This document shows, one piece after another, positions 24,641 through 36,156 of a DNA stretch of 64,000 nt; the stretch's first letter is position 1; each line of letters begins with the position of its first letter. The notes under the pieces were generated by a model. That model worked only from the letters and a program-made list of their open reading frames with translations. It was not told the DNA's origin and did no database searches. A program made the position numbers and the translations under genes. The stretch spans positions 2,232,001 through 2,296,000 of the forward strand of contig JAGVVL010000017.1 of NCBI GenBank assembly GCA_018287875.1, read 5' to 3'. The DNA is from Nigrospora sphaerica (taxonomy: Eukaryota; Ascomycota; Sordariomycetes; Amphisphaeriales; Apiosporaceae).

Positions 24641-27048
24641 TTGCGGCGGCAGCAGCAAACAGCAGAAGCAGCAGCGTGGCGTCGTGACAGGCACTATACA
24701 CGCCCCGGCGCGAGGGCGTTCAGCTACGGCTGTACAATTCGGTGATGTGCGAGAGAGGCCCGACCCGTGCCATCATCGTCGATGAGTGGACGTTGCTGCT
24801 GATGGAGCGCGCAGAAACAGCGCAAGGCAGGGCATACCGAGTTGTTCTCGTACGTGTGCAGGGGCCAGGTTCCCTCAGAAAATCGAACGATACTGAGACA
24901 ATTCGAGCTTAGTCGGCCCCGCTCTACTTCTGGGCCGCCAACCGCCAGCCCGGCCTCTCGGCCAGGCCTGATATTGTTGCTGCGCTAGGCAAGACGGCTA
25001 AGCCCAAGAACCGGTAGGGGTCTCCCCGAGGCTAAACCAATAAGGGATAGAAAAACGCAAGAAAAAAGGACGGCTCTCTCCGAGGTGGGGAGGGGAGGAA
25101 AAATGGCCCAACAGTCGACGCAGAACTGGAAGCCTGAACGGTGGCAGCCCACTCATCAAAGCCGGGGCTGGAGCTGGAATGGAAGGACGGATGAACGGAC
25201 GGACGGACGGCTTCCAATTTGCCATGCGGGCATGTCTCCAGTTGCCTGCATTGCCTGCCACAACCCAGTTTTCCCTTTGTTTGCCATCTTCACACAATCA
25301 GTCTCTTTGCCAGCCGCTTGCTACCTGCCCCTTGGGTCCCGGCCTACAGGTATCCGGTCCACCCAGGGCTCCGTATGGGGCTTCTTCCAACGGATGCTCT
25401 GCCGGCTTGCCTGCCTCCTGGCCGTCCCGAGAGCCGGCTCCATAGTCGTAGACTGCTTGTTGTAGATTGCCGTTACTGTCGAGACTGTGCAGGGGACGGA
25501 TGGGGGGGGGCGCTGACAGACGGACCTGGGCAGGCCGGGTCCTGTACTAAGTAAACAGGGAACCCCTTCTCGCCAATCCCAGTGCTCAAGTTGCCGAATG
25601 GCCATCGTTGCCGAGCGGTATCCGGCAGCGCCTCGCCCTGCTCTATACAGGTGGGCAATACAACCCAAAGTACGTAGTGTGTGTAGCGATTGCACCCGCT
25701 ACCCAGACGGAGGCGGCAACTACCACTAGGTCACTTTGCTCGCCAGCTCGCCTGCCGAGTTGGTGTGAGGCGGCGCTGGCCGCGGTACCACCGTGGCACC
25801 CAGAAGACCCGTCCGGCCATCCGTCCGTTCATCCATCCATTCCCATGGCCTGCTCCTGCCCACGCCCTCCTTGTCCACTTGTCCACCTGCAACTGCAACA
25901 CCCTGGCCGCCCGGACTCCGAGCCTGCGATGGGTCCTTTTCGTTGATCATCCGCCTCCACTTGGCGGAGCTATGACGGCCGTCACCGGCCGCGAGAAGGG
26001 GAAGGGGAAAAAGAGCCCCAAATTAAAACCCGTTCCTACGACCAGGAAGGCGGCCCGTCCGACTGAGACCTGGCAGCCTATCTCTGATCGCCGCTGAGGA
26101 TGAGTGAGTAGCGAGCGAGCGCAAACAGAGCTAATCCCGGCCATATTGGGATCGAGCCCGTCGACCCCCGGTTGGGCCCTGTCCGAGTCATCCGCCCATC
26201 CATCGCGCATCGCAAATCCCCGAGCCCCTCCCCTACGGCACGCACCATCACGATGCATTGCAGATGCGCCCGACGGAGTCATCCCACCCTTTCCTGCCTG
26301 TTTTGCCTCTCAGGTCTTTTATCTGGTCGTTCTGCGTCCGGCCAACTCCGCCTCGACGTATCTGTATTCGACGATCCATCCCTTTACGCCTCTTGCTAAC
26401 GTCATGGAGCCCTACGAACCCCTCCCATGTTGACCTGCATAAGTCCTGCATAGGGAGTCCCTATACAGTAGACCATCACATGTACGGAGGGTTCAGCCAA
26501 CCAGGAAGAAGCCAGGGCGGGCTGGCAATTCGCCCGATCGGAGGGCTTGTTCCAGGATGAGGCACGCAGTCGTGTAAACGTACGACCATGAATCATAACG
26601 CAATACAGCATCCTGGGCCTACACGCCTCCTGTGTCGGTATACCCTTTAAAGACACAGTATATGCCACTTGGGCCAATGCACCGTGCCTCGGGATGGAAG
26701 GAAGTAATCCCTGCCCTAAAATTTGCAGTTGACTGACAACTGGTTGTCCTGTGAGACAGTTCTATGGTATCGATATGTATAACAACTCCCCTTTCCCCAG
26801 GTGAAATCCTGCACCCTGTGCGGTTCCAATGACTCCTCACCCTCTCAAATACACAACACTTCGTAAATCATCATAAACGCGGGTGTGACATGTTGTGACA
26901 GGCCTTTCCGCGCCCTGCAGAACACAGGGAAAGAAGCAGGGGAAAGAAAAAAAATTCTGCACCACGTCTCCGCACAGTGATTTTCACTCGCGTGATTAAA
27001 TCCCATCTAGTTTTGGGCGTCCCCCCGATGGACGGCGTTGCTCGTCCT

Positions 27049-28614
27049 TCACCAAATGTCTTCCGACGACTGCACCATCTCGAGAGTCGGCGTCTTCGGC
27101 TGCATGCTCTTCATCCGTTTGCGGTCCGCCTTGGTGACGAGCGAAGGGGTGATGGGTATGCAAGGTGTCTGGGGCTGGTAGGGTGAATAGGGCACAGGGG
27201 CGCCTGTCCACGGCGTCCGCAAGGCCGAAGGCGAAAGGGGCGCCCTCTCGAAGACGGTCTGCTTGGTAGTCTGTGTCGAAGGCGAGGCCAGCGACGGCTC
27301 GTAGGCACGGAGCGGCAGGGCGCCGCCCGTGCGCACGGCCGACGGCGCATTGGGCCGAGAAAATGTGGCTCCGGGCTTGGGCGAGGCCGGCAGGGTCGGG
27401 AATCGATTGACGCCCGGCTTGGGCGACGACGGCAAGCCCACCAACGGCGTCGTAGATCTTTCCGACGCCGCGGACACGGGATCCATCTCGCTGGGGGCCT
27501 GGGAGGCCTGACGCGAGTGCGAGTTCGAGTACGAGTATGCATTCCGGCCCATCTGGGCGTCTATTCTTTCGTCGATGCTCATGGTACTCTCGGGTGACAT
27601 ATCGGGCGGGGTGATGGGCGCCAGATGACGGGGAGCGCGCCGGTCAAAGTAGGGAGCCTGGTCGGTGGGCACCGGCGGAGGAGGAGCCGGCGCATACTGC
27701 CGCGGCGGGATGCTGTCCATCTCCTCGCCCTCCTGTGGCGGGAATTTGCTGGATAGCGGCGTCATGATGGGCGACGAAATGCTGATGCCCTTCATCGCCT
27801 TCTTCCTCCCCGGTGACTTGAGGGCCGAAAGTAGGGACGAAGCCCGTGACTGCTTTTCCGGCTCCGACTTGGCCAGATCGAGGTTGGCCGGTTTGGTCTT
27901 GGACTTGCGGAGGAATCCTGTTGATTTGGGCGTGGGCGGGGGCGCACCCTGCTTGACGAGCGGTGCCGGAGGCTCTTCCAGAACCACGCCGGCCTGTTTC
28001 GCTTCGTCCTGCTCCATCACGTACTTGTACATTTCCTCCAGCTGTTGTTGCGCCATCATGCGGTCTGCGGCCACTACCGTCTGGTCCACCAGAGGATTCA
28101 CACCGAGGGTACTAGTGGACTGAGGCGATGACGGAAGCACGTAGGGGTTGAGGCGCTTTTCTTCCTCGTTCGGCGTGGGCCGAGAGAAGTTCTTGACGGG
28201 CGACCGAGGTGTCACCACAGGGTAAGGGAAGTGGTCACTGGTGGGCTGCTGGGGAGGCGCGAAGGCAAACTCGACGGTGAAGTCTGCCGGGTCCTCCTCG
28301 GCGGCGGCAAGATGCGCGCGGCGTTTCTTGGAGAGGATGAGGAGAAGGATGGCAACGATGACCAGCGAGAGGGCGTACGAGCCGACGATGCCACCGATCT
28401 GGGCGGGGAGATAGGAGGCGTTACGGAGCGCACCAGCAGAGAGCGGAGGGCCGTCTTCGGGGGCGGGGGCTTCGCTGTAGTCAAGAAGCAAAGGAGTGTC
28501 GTCCCGTGGGAGGATGTGCAAGGGCGCGGCAAGACAGAACGAAATGAGAGTGGCAAGATATAAGACGGAGACCAGACACACGGAGAGGGGGGTGCTATAA
28601 AACCCGGGTTGCAT
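27049..28614 (-). CDS. Conserved single-pass membrane protein, function unknown
   Basis: A single uninterrupted frame of 521 aa. Residues 1-30 look like a signal peptide. A short luminal or extracellular part follows, with one N-glycosylation sequon at Asn65 (NAS). Residues about 73-95 form one membrane span, followed by Lys/Arg (KKRR), which predicts a type I topology with a cytosolic tail of about 425 residues. The tail is Pro/Ser-rich and probably disordered. It has two blocks that look conserved: KKAMKGISISSPIMTPLSSK (starting near residue 263) and the last 15 residues, ending PTLEMVQSSEDIW. Many SP/TP sites suggest phosphorylation. I recognise the architecture as a conserved ascomycete type but know no function. 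It could be a cell-surface scaffold or sensor, which is inference only. Confidence 0.85.
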   Translation of the reverse strand: MQPGFYSTPLSVCLVSVLYLATLISFCLAAPLHILPRDDTPLLLDYSEAPAPEDGPPLSAGALRNASYLPAQIGGIVGSYALSLVIVAILLLILSKKRRAHLAAAEEDPADFTVEFAFAPPQQPTSDHFPYPVVTPRSPVKNFSRPTPNEEEKRLNPYVLPSSPQSTSTLGVNPLVDQTVVAADRMMAQQQLEEMYKYVMEQDEAKQAGVVLEEPPAPLVKQGAPPPTPKSTGFLRKSKTKPANLDLAKSEPEKQSRASSLLSALKSPGRKKAMKGISISSPIMTPLSSKFPPQEGEEMDSIPPRQYAPAPPPPVPTDQAPYFDRRAPRHLAPITPPDMSPESTMSIDERIDAQMGRNAYSYSNSHSRQASQAPSEMDPVSAASERSTTPLVGLPSSPKPGVNRFPTLPASPKPGATFSRPNAPSAVRTGGALPLRAYEPSLASPSTQTTKQTVFERAPLSPSALRTPWTGAPVPYSPYQPQTPCIPITPSLVTKADRKRMKSMQPKTPTLEMVQSSEDIW

Positions 28615-30313
28615 TGTGCTGGAGCCGGGGATTCATCCGCGCCAAATTATGGATGACAAGATCAACAACCTCCTGGTGGATTAGTCGAAACGCATGGTGA
28701 TCGAGAAGTGACAAGGTCAGACGCACAACAGAGAGGACAAAAGGGTATATAGCGGCTGGTGATGTTCGGCAGTGTGTCGGGGGTGGGTCAGCCATCCCCG
28801 GCGCGTTGACGATAGGGAATCGCAGCTACGGCATTGGCGCCCTGCATTCGCCTGTGACCGCCGAATCCGAGAATAGCGCCCACTGAGCGTGATGTGTTAG
28901 AATTGCGCTCGACGGCCACTCGGTCCTCTCGCCGTGCTGGTTGGATAGTCGGCGCAGCTTGTAAGCGCCCGGAAGAAGATGCCTATAGCCTGATTGGCCG
29001 GTTGAGCATCACCGCATCCGTCGACCCCGCATCGGCTCCCCTGTTCAATGCGTCGCTATCCGTCCTGATTGGTGCCGCCCGTAGGCGATCCCGCCCAGCC
29101 CGGCCCCAGGAGCCCAGCCTCTGCTGTCTTTTACGCCGCGAGGACGAGCCGATGGGGCCCAGCGTCCCTCGGCGGAGGGGCCTTAACGGGGAGGTTAAGA
29201 CCAGTGGTCAGTCCATTACCACCCCTCTGGGCCCCATCACTGCGCCGTCATCACCGACCCCAAACCCCTAACGATGTGACGAGCTGACGGGCTTCTCTCC
29301 CATATCGGCTTGGCGACTGAGCGGCTGAAGCCCGACAACTTCATGATGGTAAAGCGACAGGCACCGGCACTTGCTGGGGAAGCGGTCAACCCGCCGACCA
29401 TGACCCAGAACAAGCGCTCCGGTGATCTGACTATCGTCTTCCATCACGACCGGGGTGGCCGTGATGAGCCCGAGCACTGGCTGAAGCAGAGAATGCAAAT
29501 GATGCCCTGCATGACAAGCTTCTCACTACTCCAGGTCCCCGGGCGGAGCTGGGCGACCGGGGGAAAACGCTGCAGAACCGAGAACAAGAATCCACGTTGT
29601 GCCTGGATGGCTACGATGCATGGCAATGGGGGCAATGGCTGGAGGGATGAGCGATGACCCTTGCACAGGAGGATCGCCGTAGACGGCAGGGACGGCACCG
29701 ACACTTGCCGGGCGGTAAAAGAGACTGACGCCTGAGGCGTCCGGTCCCGTTGGTTAGGAACCGCTGAAGTCAACTTGAGGCATGGCGACTTTTTGCGAAC
29801 AGGCGAGACAGGAAGGCGTCGCGCATATGGACCGACCCATTTATGCGTTTGATGGCAGCTCAAGAGAGTCAATCTGAAGAGTTTATAGTCACCTGAAGCC
29901 TTGCGCGCCCTGTACTCCACAGTCTTGCGTGGCTGCTTGCGCCATTGAGGCCAATGCCCGGCAGTCATTGGTGCAACCGGTGCTCGATCTTTCTTGAACG
30001 ACTGGCGCCTCTCATCCAATCGATCTTTTCCAGGGTGCCGTTTCCCCTTTGGGTGGCGATGGCGGCTCACGTCACCTGACAACGCGTTCCCCTTCGTCCC
30101 CTGGTCCTGCCAATACCGCGCCAACAAACACGTAAGGCGGACAGTTGCCCTTGATCTCCAAACACGTTCCCGCTGCCCTGCCACAACCGGCTTCCCACCC
30201 ATCATCTGCTATCCACGCACGCCCCAACTCTGCATCGGGCGTCTTGTGCTGTTCGCGTGACTCTGCTCCCGCCATGCTCTCTCTGGACCCGGCTTGATTA
30301 CGCGTCTTTCGCC
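28615..30313. other. Divergent intergenic region, 1.7 kb
   Basis: Lies between two divergently transcribed genes, so it should contain both promoters. A 253-codon minus-strand frame (29444-30205) has basic, low-information composition and no recognisable domain, and I do not call it. Confidence 0.5.
30274..30297 (+). promoter_or_regulatory. Short uORF in the helicase leader
   Basis: ATG to TGA, 7 codons plus stop, out of frame with the helicase and ending 16 bases before its start codon. It would be translated first if the transcript starts upstream of 30274. Confidence 0.45.
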
Positions 30314-33300
30314 ATGCCGGCCACCAATGCCCTGGGCCGCTTCGAGTCACTCAATCAAGCCCAGAGACGTGCCGTGTGCTCCGATGCTTCCACCGTTGCC
30401 ATTCTCGCCGGCCCGGGCAGCGGTAAGACCCACACGCTGACATCGCGGGTCGTTTGGCTCGTCGACCATGCCGGCTACCAGCCATGCGACGTTCTCGTCG
30501 CCACCTTTACCGTGCGGGCCGCGCGCGAGATGAAGGAGCGAATTGGGAGAGCACTGGGCGATGGGCGCGAGAAAAAGATTGTCCTGGGCACCTTCCATAG
30601 CATCGCCCGCCGCTACCTAGCTGCTTACGGTCAAAGGATTGGCCTGGATCCCAAGTTCGCCATCGCCGACGATTCCGATTCGAGGGGCATTATCACACGC
30701 ATTTGCAAACGCTTGCAAATCCCAATCGACCCCCCGGCTGCCAGGGCCTGGATCAGCAAGAAAAAGGCCAAAGGTTCTGTCGAAGAGCCGTCTGTCAAGC
30801 GCAACACCAACACGGTCGAGTCCAAGGCCTTTGAGACATGCTATGCAGAGTACCAACAGCACCTCGAGCGCTCCAACTTGCTTGATTATGATGATCTTCT
30901 CGTTCGCTGCGTCGAGCTGCTACGCAAGCACCCCTCCTGCGTTTCAAACATCCAAGCCGTTCTGATCGACGAATACCAAGATACGAACGGTGTCCAGTAC
31001 GAGCTGATGAAGCTCTTCGCGCAGCAGAGGCAGCGAATCACCATCGTCGGCGACCCGGATCAGAGCATCTACGGATGGCGGTCAGCAGAAATAAGAAACC
31101 TGCTACGCTTCCTCCGAGACTTTGCCGGGACCTACGAGGTGTCCCTGGAAGAGAACTATCGCTCATTTAGTTCGATTCTTGAAACGTCGCTGAAGGTGAT
31201 ACAGCAGGACAAGGGTCGTTACCAAAAGCAACTGCTGCCGGTGCATGCTAAGGGCACACGCCCAGTGCTGCGCAAATTAAAAAATGCAATGAACGAGGCC
31301 GACTGGATCGTTTCAGAAATCAGACGGGCGATGGCCATGTCTGGGGGCATGATTCGCCCCGATGACGTTGCCATTCTCTTGCGATCGGCTTCGTTGTCTC
31401 GCCACGTTGAGTCCGCCCTGGGCAGAGCCGGTATTGCCTACAGGATGGTTGGTAAGCGATGACGTACCCTATAACGTACCATGGATGTGGCTACTGACTC
31501 ACTCCAAGGTGGTTTCAAGTTCTACGAAAGAACCGAAGTCAAGGTTGTGCTTGACTATCTGCGCATCATTCATCAGCCGGATAACAACGATGCCCTAGCT
31601 CGCATCATCAACGTTCCGAAGCGAGGCATTGGCGATGCAACGGTGAAAGCCCTCTTGGAGGAAGCCGAGAAGAATTCCCTTAGTCTATGGGCGTTGTTGG
31701 CGAAGCACTGCCGCGGTGACCGAATCTCGAAAACAAACATCCGAAAGCAATCAGAGCAACGGCTTAGCGGAGAGTTGATCAGGCTGGTCAATGGGCTGCA
31801 GACGAAGTGGCGACAACCAGCTGCCGAAAATGGCATTGATCTCGTTGGGCTGATCAAGAAGCTCCTTTCGGACTTGCTGTTCGAAAAGCACCTGGAAGAC
31901 ACCTACGGTGATGAGTATCAGACTAGGTGGGCCAACGTCCAGGAATTGATCAATCTCGCCGCCGAGTTTATGAAAGACACGAGCCTGGCAGAGGAGGACA
32001 TGCTGCCTGATATCGAAGGCCTGCAAAAGGTCCAAGAAAACGATATTCTGGCACGGTTCCTTGCCAATGTCTCTCTCGCGTCGGACAAACAGACGGATGA
32101 CAATGACCAGGAAGATAAACGGCTCGTCACCGTCTCCACAATCCATGCCGCAAAGGGCCTGGAGTGGCCCATTGTGTTCATCCCGGCCGTGTATAAGGGC
32201 TCCATTCCTCACATGCGGTCCGACGACGAAGCAGAAGAGCGGCGCTTGCTATACGTGGCCATGACCCGTGCGCAAGCCTTGCTGTACCTGAGCTGCCCTC
32301 TTTACAGCCTAGGAAATGGCGAGGGACTCGAGCTATCCCCTTTCATCGAAGATCTTTCCTCAACCCACTTTCTCCAAAAAGGCCCTACTTTTGAAAGCCA
32401 AACCATGCAGAGTGTGGCCAAGATACTTGGCCGCGAGTTGCCTTCAGATGAAGTCATCTACAAGGGCATGGCCATGATGACGCCCATAGAAGACAACCTC
32501 TTTCCTGTTGACCCACTGGAAGCAAAGCAGTCAGATAGTCCAGCCGGTGGTCCTACCTCGGATGCCCGCCAGCCCAAGCGTCCCAAGACCCGGCACACGA
32601 GCAGCTCTAGTCGCGTCGATCCGCAAACAGTTGAGGGTTGGAACACACCATACACAACAACGATGCAACGGTCGTCCTCGTTTACTTTGCCTGGCTTTAC
32701 CACGGCGGGCGCCCATCACAAGTCAAATCCTCCGGCGACAGTGTCCAAACCCGCCGTAGGCAGCAAACCTGGGCCGACGGCGCCCACAAAGGGTAGCAAC
32801 AGTAGGGCACCCACCCAGAGGACTTTGCTGGGGTTCGTCGTCACAGATCATGACAAGTCGAAGCCCACAACGAAGCCATCCGTCACCGGTTCTGCTTCAC
32901 AATATTTATCCGGGATTTCCCAAAGTTCTGATAGGCCGTCCAGTTACAGCGCAAGACAGCCCTCTTTACCCTCGCCTAGGATCAGGGAAGCAACTGCCAT
33001 CGAACCGACCCTGTCACATCACAAGTTGGGCTCGGCAAAATTGTCAGGGCGGCCAACCCGCCCTCCTTCAGAAGTGACTGTTCCAGGCAAAGAATACGCC
33101 TGCTTTTCGAGTTCGCCGCCGAAGCTCGACCAGGAACCGGAAGAGGCAGCCATGCCTGAAGAGCAGACGAGGCCAGCGCCTTGCTTCCACACCACGACAG
33201 TACATGCTCCTCAGGTTTTTCGAGGGGTTAAGAGACCTGCCGGCTTGGGACGCGAAAACATTGCACCCATGGAGCGGTTCAGAAAGCCGTTTAAACCACT

Positions 33301-33337
33301 AACAATGAATCGCAATCGTGGGCCAGGCCCGACCTGA
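30314..33337 (+). CDS. srs2: UvrD/Rep-family DNA helicase, Srs2 type
   Basis: Two exons: 30314-31451 and 31509-33337 (988 aa). The intron starts gtaagc and ends ccaag. All superfamily 1A motifs are present in order: Q motif LNQAQRRAV, Walker A AGPGSGKT (residues 32-39), motif II IDEYQDT, motif III GDPDQSIYGWRSA, motif IV EENYRS, GGFKFYER across the splice, motif V TIHAAKGLEWP and motif VI LLYVAMTRAQ. There is no F-box, which argues against Fbh1 and for Srs2 (MUS-50 in Neurospora), a 3'-5' helicase that strips Rad51 from single-stranded DNA and restrains recombination. The last 300 residues are Ser/Pro/Thr-rich. They hold a PCNA-box-like stretch, QRTLLGFV (816-823), and a basic C-terminus. An in-frame GTG lies further upstream, but the first ATG just before the conserved start is the better choice. 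Confidence 0.93.
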
Positions 33338-33400
33338 ATCTGCCAGGTCTTGGAACAGACCTGCGACAGTTTGACAAGAAGTTCCCTCGTTAGGGTAGAT

Positions 33401-33440
33401 GGATCTGCATTGCATAGAGCTGATCTGCATTGTATAGAGC
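33401..33440. repeat. Tandem duplication, 20-bp unit
   Basis: Two adjacent copies of (G/T)GATCTGCATTG(C/T)ATAGAGC-like sequence with two differences, in the 225-bp gap between the convergent helicase and dac1 stop codons. Confidence 0.85.
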
Positions 33441-33562
33441 TATGTGTGCTGAAAAGGGCACGAGAGCGCTGCTGCGCTTCTTCCATTTCTGGAGGATGAG
33501 AGCCCAAGCCAACAATAACCCTACATTGCCACGCCAACTCGGGCGGTGAAGCACGCGTTCAT

Positions 33563-34944
33563 CTATGATCTCGTGAAGACTTTTGTTCCGAATTTCCAGG
33601 CTTCGTCCACAACCAACTCCAGTCTGCCATTACTCGGCACTTCGGAGAGCACAACCAAGTCGGCATCGGCGCCCTCTTCCAGGCAGCCCTTGACCCGGTC
33701 GACTCCTAGCATAGCGGCAGGTGTCGAGGTGACGGCCTTGAGTGCCTGTGGTATGCTGGCGCCGGTCCAGTTCAAGAAGTTGTTTACGCATTCCAGCAGT
33801 GTTATTGAACTGTAAATGAAAGGTCAGTTAGCCGCATTTCCATGATTGGTGAGTACAGCAGGGTGCAGCGAACATACCTTCCAGCGATCCTGTCAGAACC
33901 TTCCAGGATCAACTTGGGGCCCTTTTTAACGATGTGGTTGGTACAATCGCCGTTGGTCCACTGGTAGGTGCCGTCAGGCAGCCCGACGAGGTGCATGGCG
34001 TCGGTAACGAGGATGAAACCCTCCGGGTGGGCATTGAAGGCGATCTTAATAGTCGTGGGGTGCAGGTGCTCCCCATCGGCTATGATGCCAAAGAACGGGC
34101 GCGGAAGGCTTTCTGCGATGCCCAGGACACCGAAGATGCCGGGGTTCCGGTGATGCAGCGGCCGCATCGCATTGAACAAGTGCGTGATCATGGTGGCACC
34201 GGCGCCCACGGCGGCCGACGCTTCCTCATACGTCGCCTCGGAGTGGCCTATGGAGAAAATGATGCCGCGGCTCCTCAGCTCAGGGATGAGTTTGGTCATC
34301 TGGCCGAGTTCGGGCGCCGCCGTAATCATCTTGACCCGCGGCTGCTCCTTGGGGCCTTGCGCGATGAGGTTTTCCAGGCCATAGCAGTCAACTAGGTCCT
34401 CGAAGCCGTTGGCTTGGCGGAGTACGTCCACATTGTGGATGCCGTTCTTGGTCGGGTTCAAAAAGGGCCCTTCCACGTGGGCGCCCAGCGACTCGGCGCC
34501 GTCTTCGGCGACTTGCACGTGGCCCGACGGCCCAAGGAAAGGCAGAGCTTGCTTATACAGCTCGCCGGTCTGGCTGGTGATGGTGGGCACGTACGAGGTG
34601 ACACCGGTGGTGACGAGCTGCCTGTTGACGTCCCGGATGGCCTTGGCGTAGACAGCGGGCTCGGCAAGAGTGCTGAAGTTGAAGCCGAAGGCGCCGTTGA
34701 GCTGGCACTCGATGAAACCGGGCGACAGGATGCGGCCGCCGAGATCAACGGTCTCGTCCGGGAGGATGAAGTCGTCGAAGAAGGCGGCCTGGCTTTTGAC
34801 GATCTTGCCTGTCACTGAATTTACCCAGAGGTCCTCGCGGACGAGCTGCTCGCCACGCAGGATACGGCAGTTGGTGAACTTGGTAATGCCATTGCCCCCG
34901 TTCTTGGGCGTGGACTTGGGCGACGACGGAAGGGAGTGTGGCAT
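33563..34944 (-). CDS. dac1: N-acetylglucosamine-6-phosphate deacetylase
   Basis: Two exons on the minus strand: 34944-33878 and 33809-33563 (437 aa). The intron starts gtatgt and ends ttacag. The enzyme removes the acetyl group from GlcNAc-6-phosphate, giving glucosamine-6-phosphate and acetate, the second step of GlcNAc use. It is an amidohydrolase of the NagA family. Visible hallmarks are the metal Glu in HVEGPFLN, the metal His residues in IGHSEATYEE and THLFNAM, the substrate loop IADGEHLHP and the catalytic Asp in LVTDAMHL. The exon 2 part (SSITLLECVNNFLNWTG, then EEGADADLVVL) is the usual C-terminal beta-sandwich segment. The frame stays open ten codons upstream but with no ATG, so Met at 34944 is the start. 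Convergent with the helicase, divergent from nag3. Confidence 0.95.
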
Positions 34945-36023
34945 GTCTGCTGGTGGTGTTGGCGAGGACGACAAGGGACGACGCAGTCTTATGGTGGCTT
35001 TGGTGAGGGCGAGAAGGGACGACAGCAGTCTTGTGCTGGGGATTGCTTCTGTTCAGCCGATGGTTGGAACTGGCGTTCCGCTAGGTACCGTCAAGTAGCA
35101 GGGCAGTAGCCCCTTGTGCGAGTATTAGAGTTTCCATGAAGGGACGGATGGCGTGCACGAAGAAGCAGTCGAGCGGCCCCTAATGTACTTCACTCAACTC
35201 ACGCGGTTCCCGTCGTGACGTCCCATGGGCTGGACCCGGAGGCACCCACGCCTAATGACGCCGGGGCTGCCGAAAGCCGGGGAAGCTCAACGTCCTGCGC
35301 AGTCCAGGCCGGCTTATCAGACAGGAAGGAAGCCGATGATAGGAGGTGAGGACATACCCGGGTGTAAAAAGACTGGGCCTATGGTCCTGTGGGGTCGGGT
35401 GACACCATAACGACCGAAGTTGTGTGGTGAGGCGTGACGACGGCCTCAACCTCAAATCAGCGGTGGTTCTGGCTTCTTGCCATGGGCCCACGTGAACCGG
35501 CTTTCTACTGGCATTCGTGGGCGAGGCCCGGGCGTGTGGCAGAGGATGGGGACCCGTCCGTGTCCCCCGGGGCGGGCTTTACTTAGGTAACAAACTCGTC
35601 TAGCATGTGGCTAAGTTAAGTCGCTCTCGTTACTGCGTCCTTCCACGGCGAGCCCCAACACTTTGGTGTGTGCCGCTGTTCTGGACGCATCCACGACGAT
35701 CAGGTCACTTCCCAAGGGGTGTGCAAATGTAAGGTAACACGGTGCGGTGGGCAGCTGACGACGTCAATGCCAATGGTGCTGGTGCTGTCTCGTCCAGCTG
35801 CTTTTCATTGCACTTCTTTTTTTTTCCCCCGCCGGTGCCACCCAGCCGACGACGTAACGTTGCGAAACTGGGAGGACCATTTCGCTCCCCCCTCCACTTC
35901 CTTGGCTGGCCCCAGGACGGTGATCGACACCGATACCACGTTGGATGGAGACGGTTCCGAGAACCCCCAACAATGGTACATGCGGGGGAGCGAACGAAAG
36001 GGAAAATAAGTAGAACCAGGCGA

Positions 36024-36037
36024 CCGGTTCGAACCGG
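36024..36037. promoter_or_regulatory. 14-bp perfect palindrome in the dac1-nag3 intergenic region
   Basis: CCGGTTCGAACCGG is self-complementary, about 1.1 kb from the dac1 start and 2.4 kb from the nag3 start. It has the CGG/CCG ends typical of sites for dimeric zinc-cluster regulators. Function is not shown. Confidence 0.4.
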
Positions 36038-36125
36038 AGGGCAGGCCGCAGAGACGGAGAAGCTTGGCCGGCTCATCCACAAAAGGTGACGAAACCCATG
36101 ATAGTGACCGTGGAGCTTGAACTTC

Positions 36126-36156
36126 CCTACGCCAGCCCTGCTAAGGCTAGCGTAGG
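36126..36156. repeat. Imperfect inverted repeat
   Basis: CCTACGCCAGC at 36126-36136 pairs with GCTAGCGTAGG at 36146-36156 apart from one mismatch, with a 9-base loop. Confidence 0.55.

Larger units (their letters stand above)
23796..27048. other. Promoter side of srbA and 3.2 kb intergenic region
   Basis: Contains the leader and promoter of srbA (purine-rich on the plus strand at about 24120-24215, so CT-rich in the transcript sense), a 16-bp perfect palindrome at 24292-24307, and AGC/AGT microsatellites at 24574-24640. No supportable gene lies between 24700 and 27048. Confidence 0.55.

Noticed and set aside
29444..30205. 253-codon minus-strand open frame between two divergent genes
   Set aside because: Would overlap the expected helicase promoter, with basic random-looking composition and no domain.
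34945..34974. Ten extra N-terminal residues of dac1
   Set aside because: That frame would begin at TTG. The first ATG in frame is at 34944.
36076..36085. Match to the Ndt80 site (CRCAAAW type) between dac1 and nag3
   Set aside because: One such match is expected by chance in a spacer of this length on two strands, so it is not evidence for RON1 binding.
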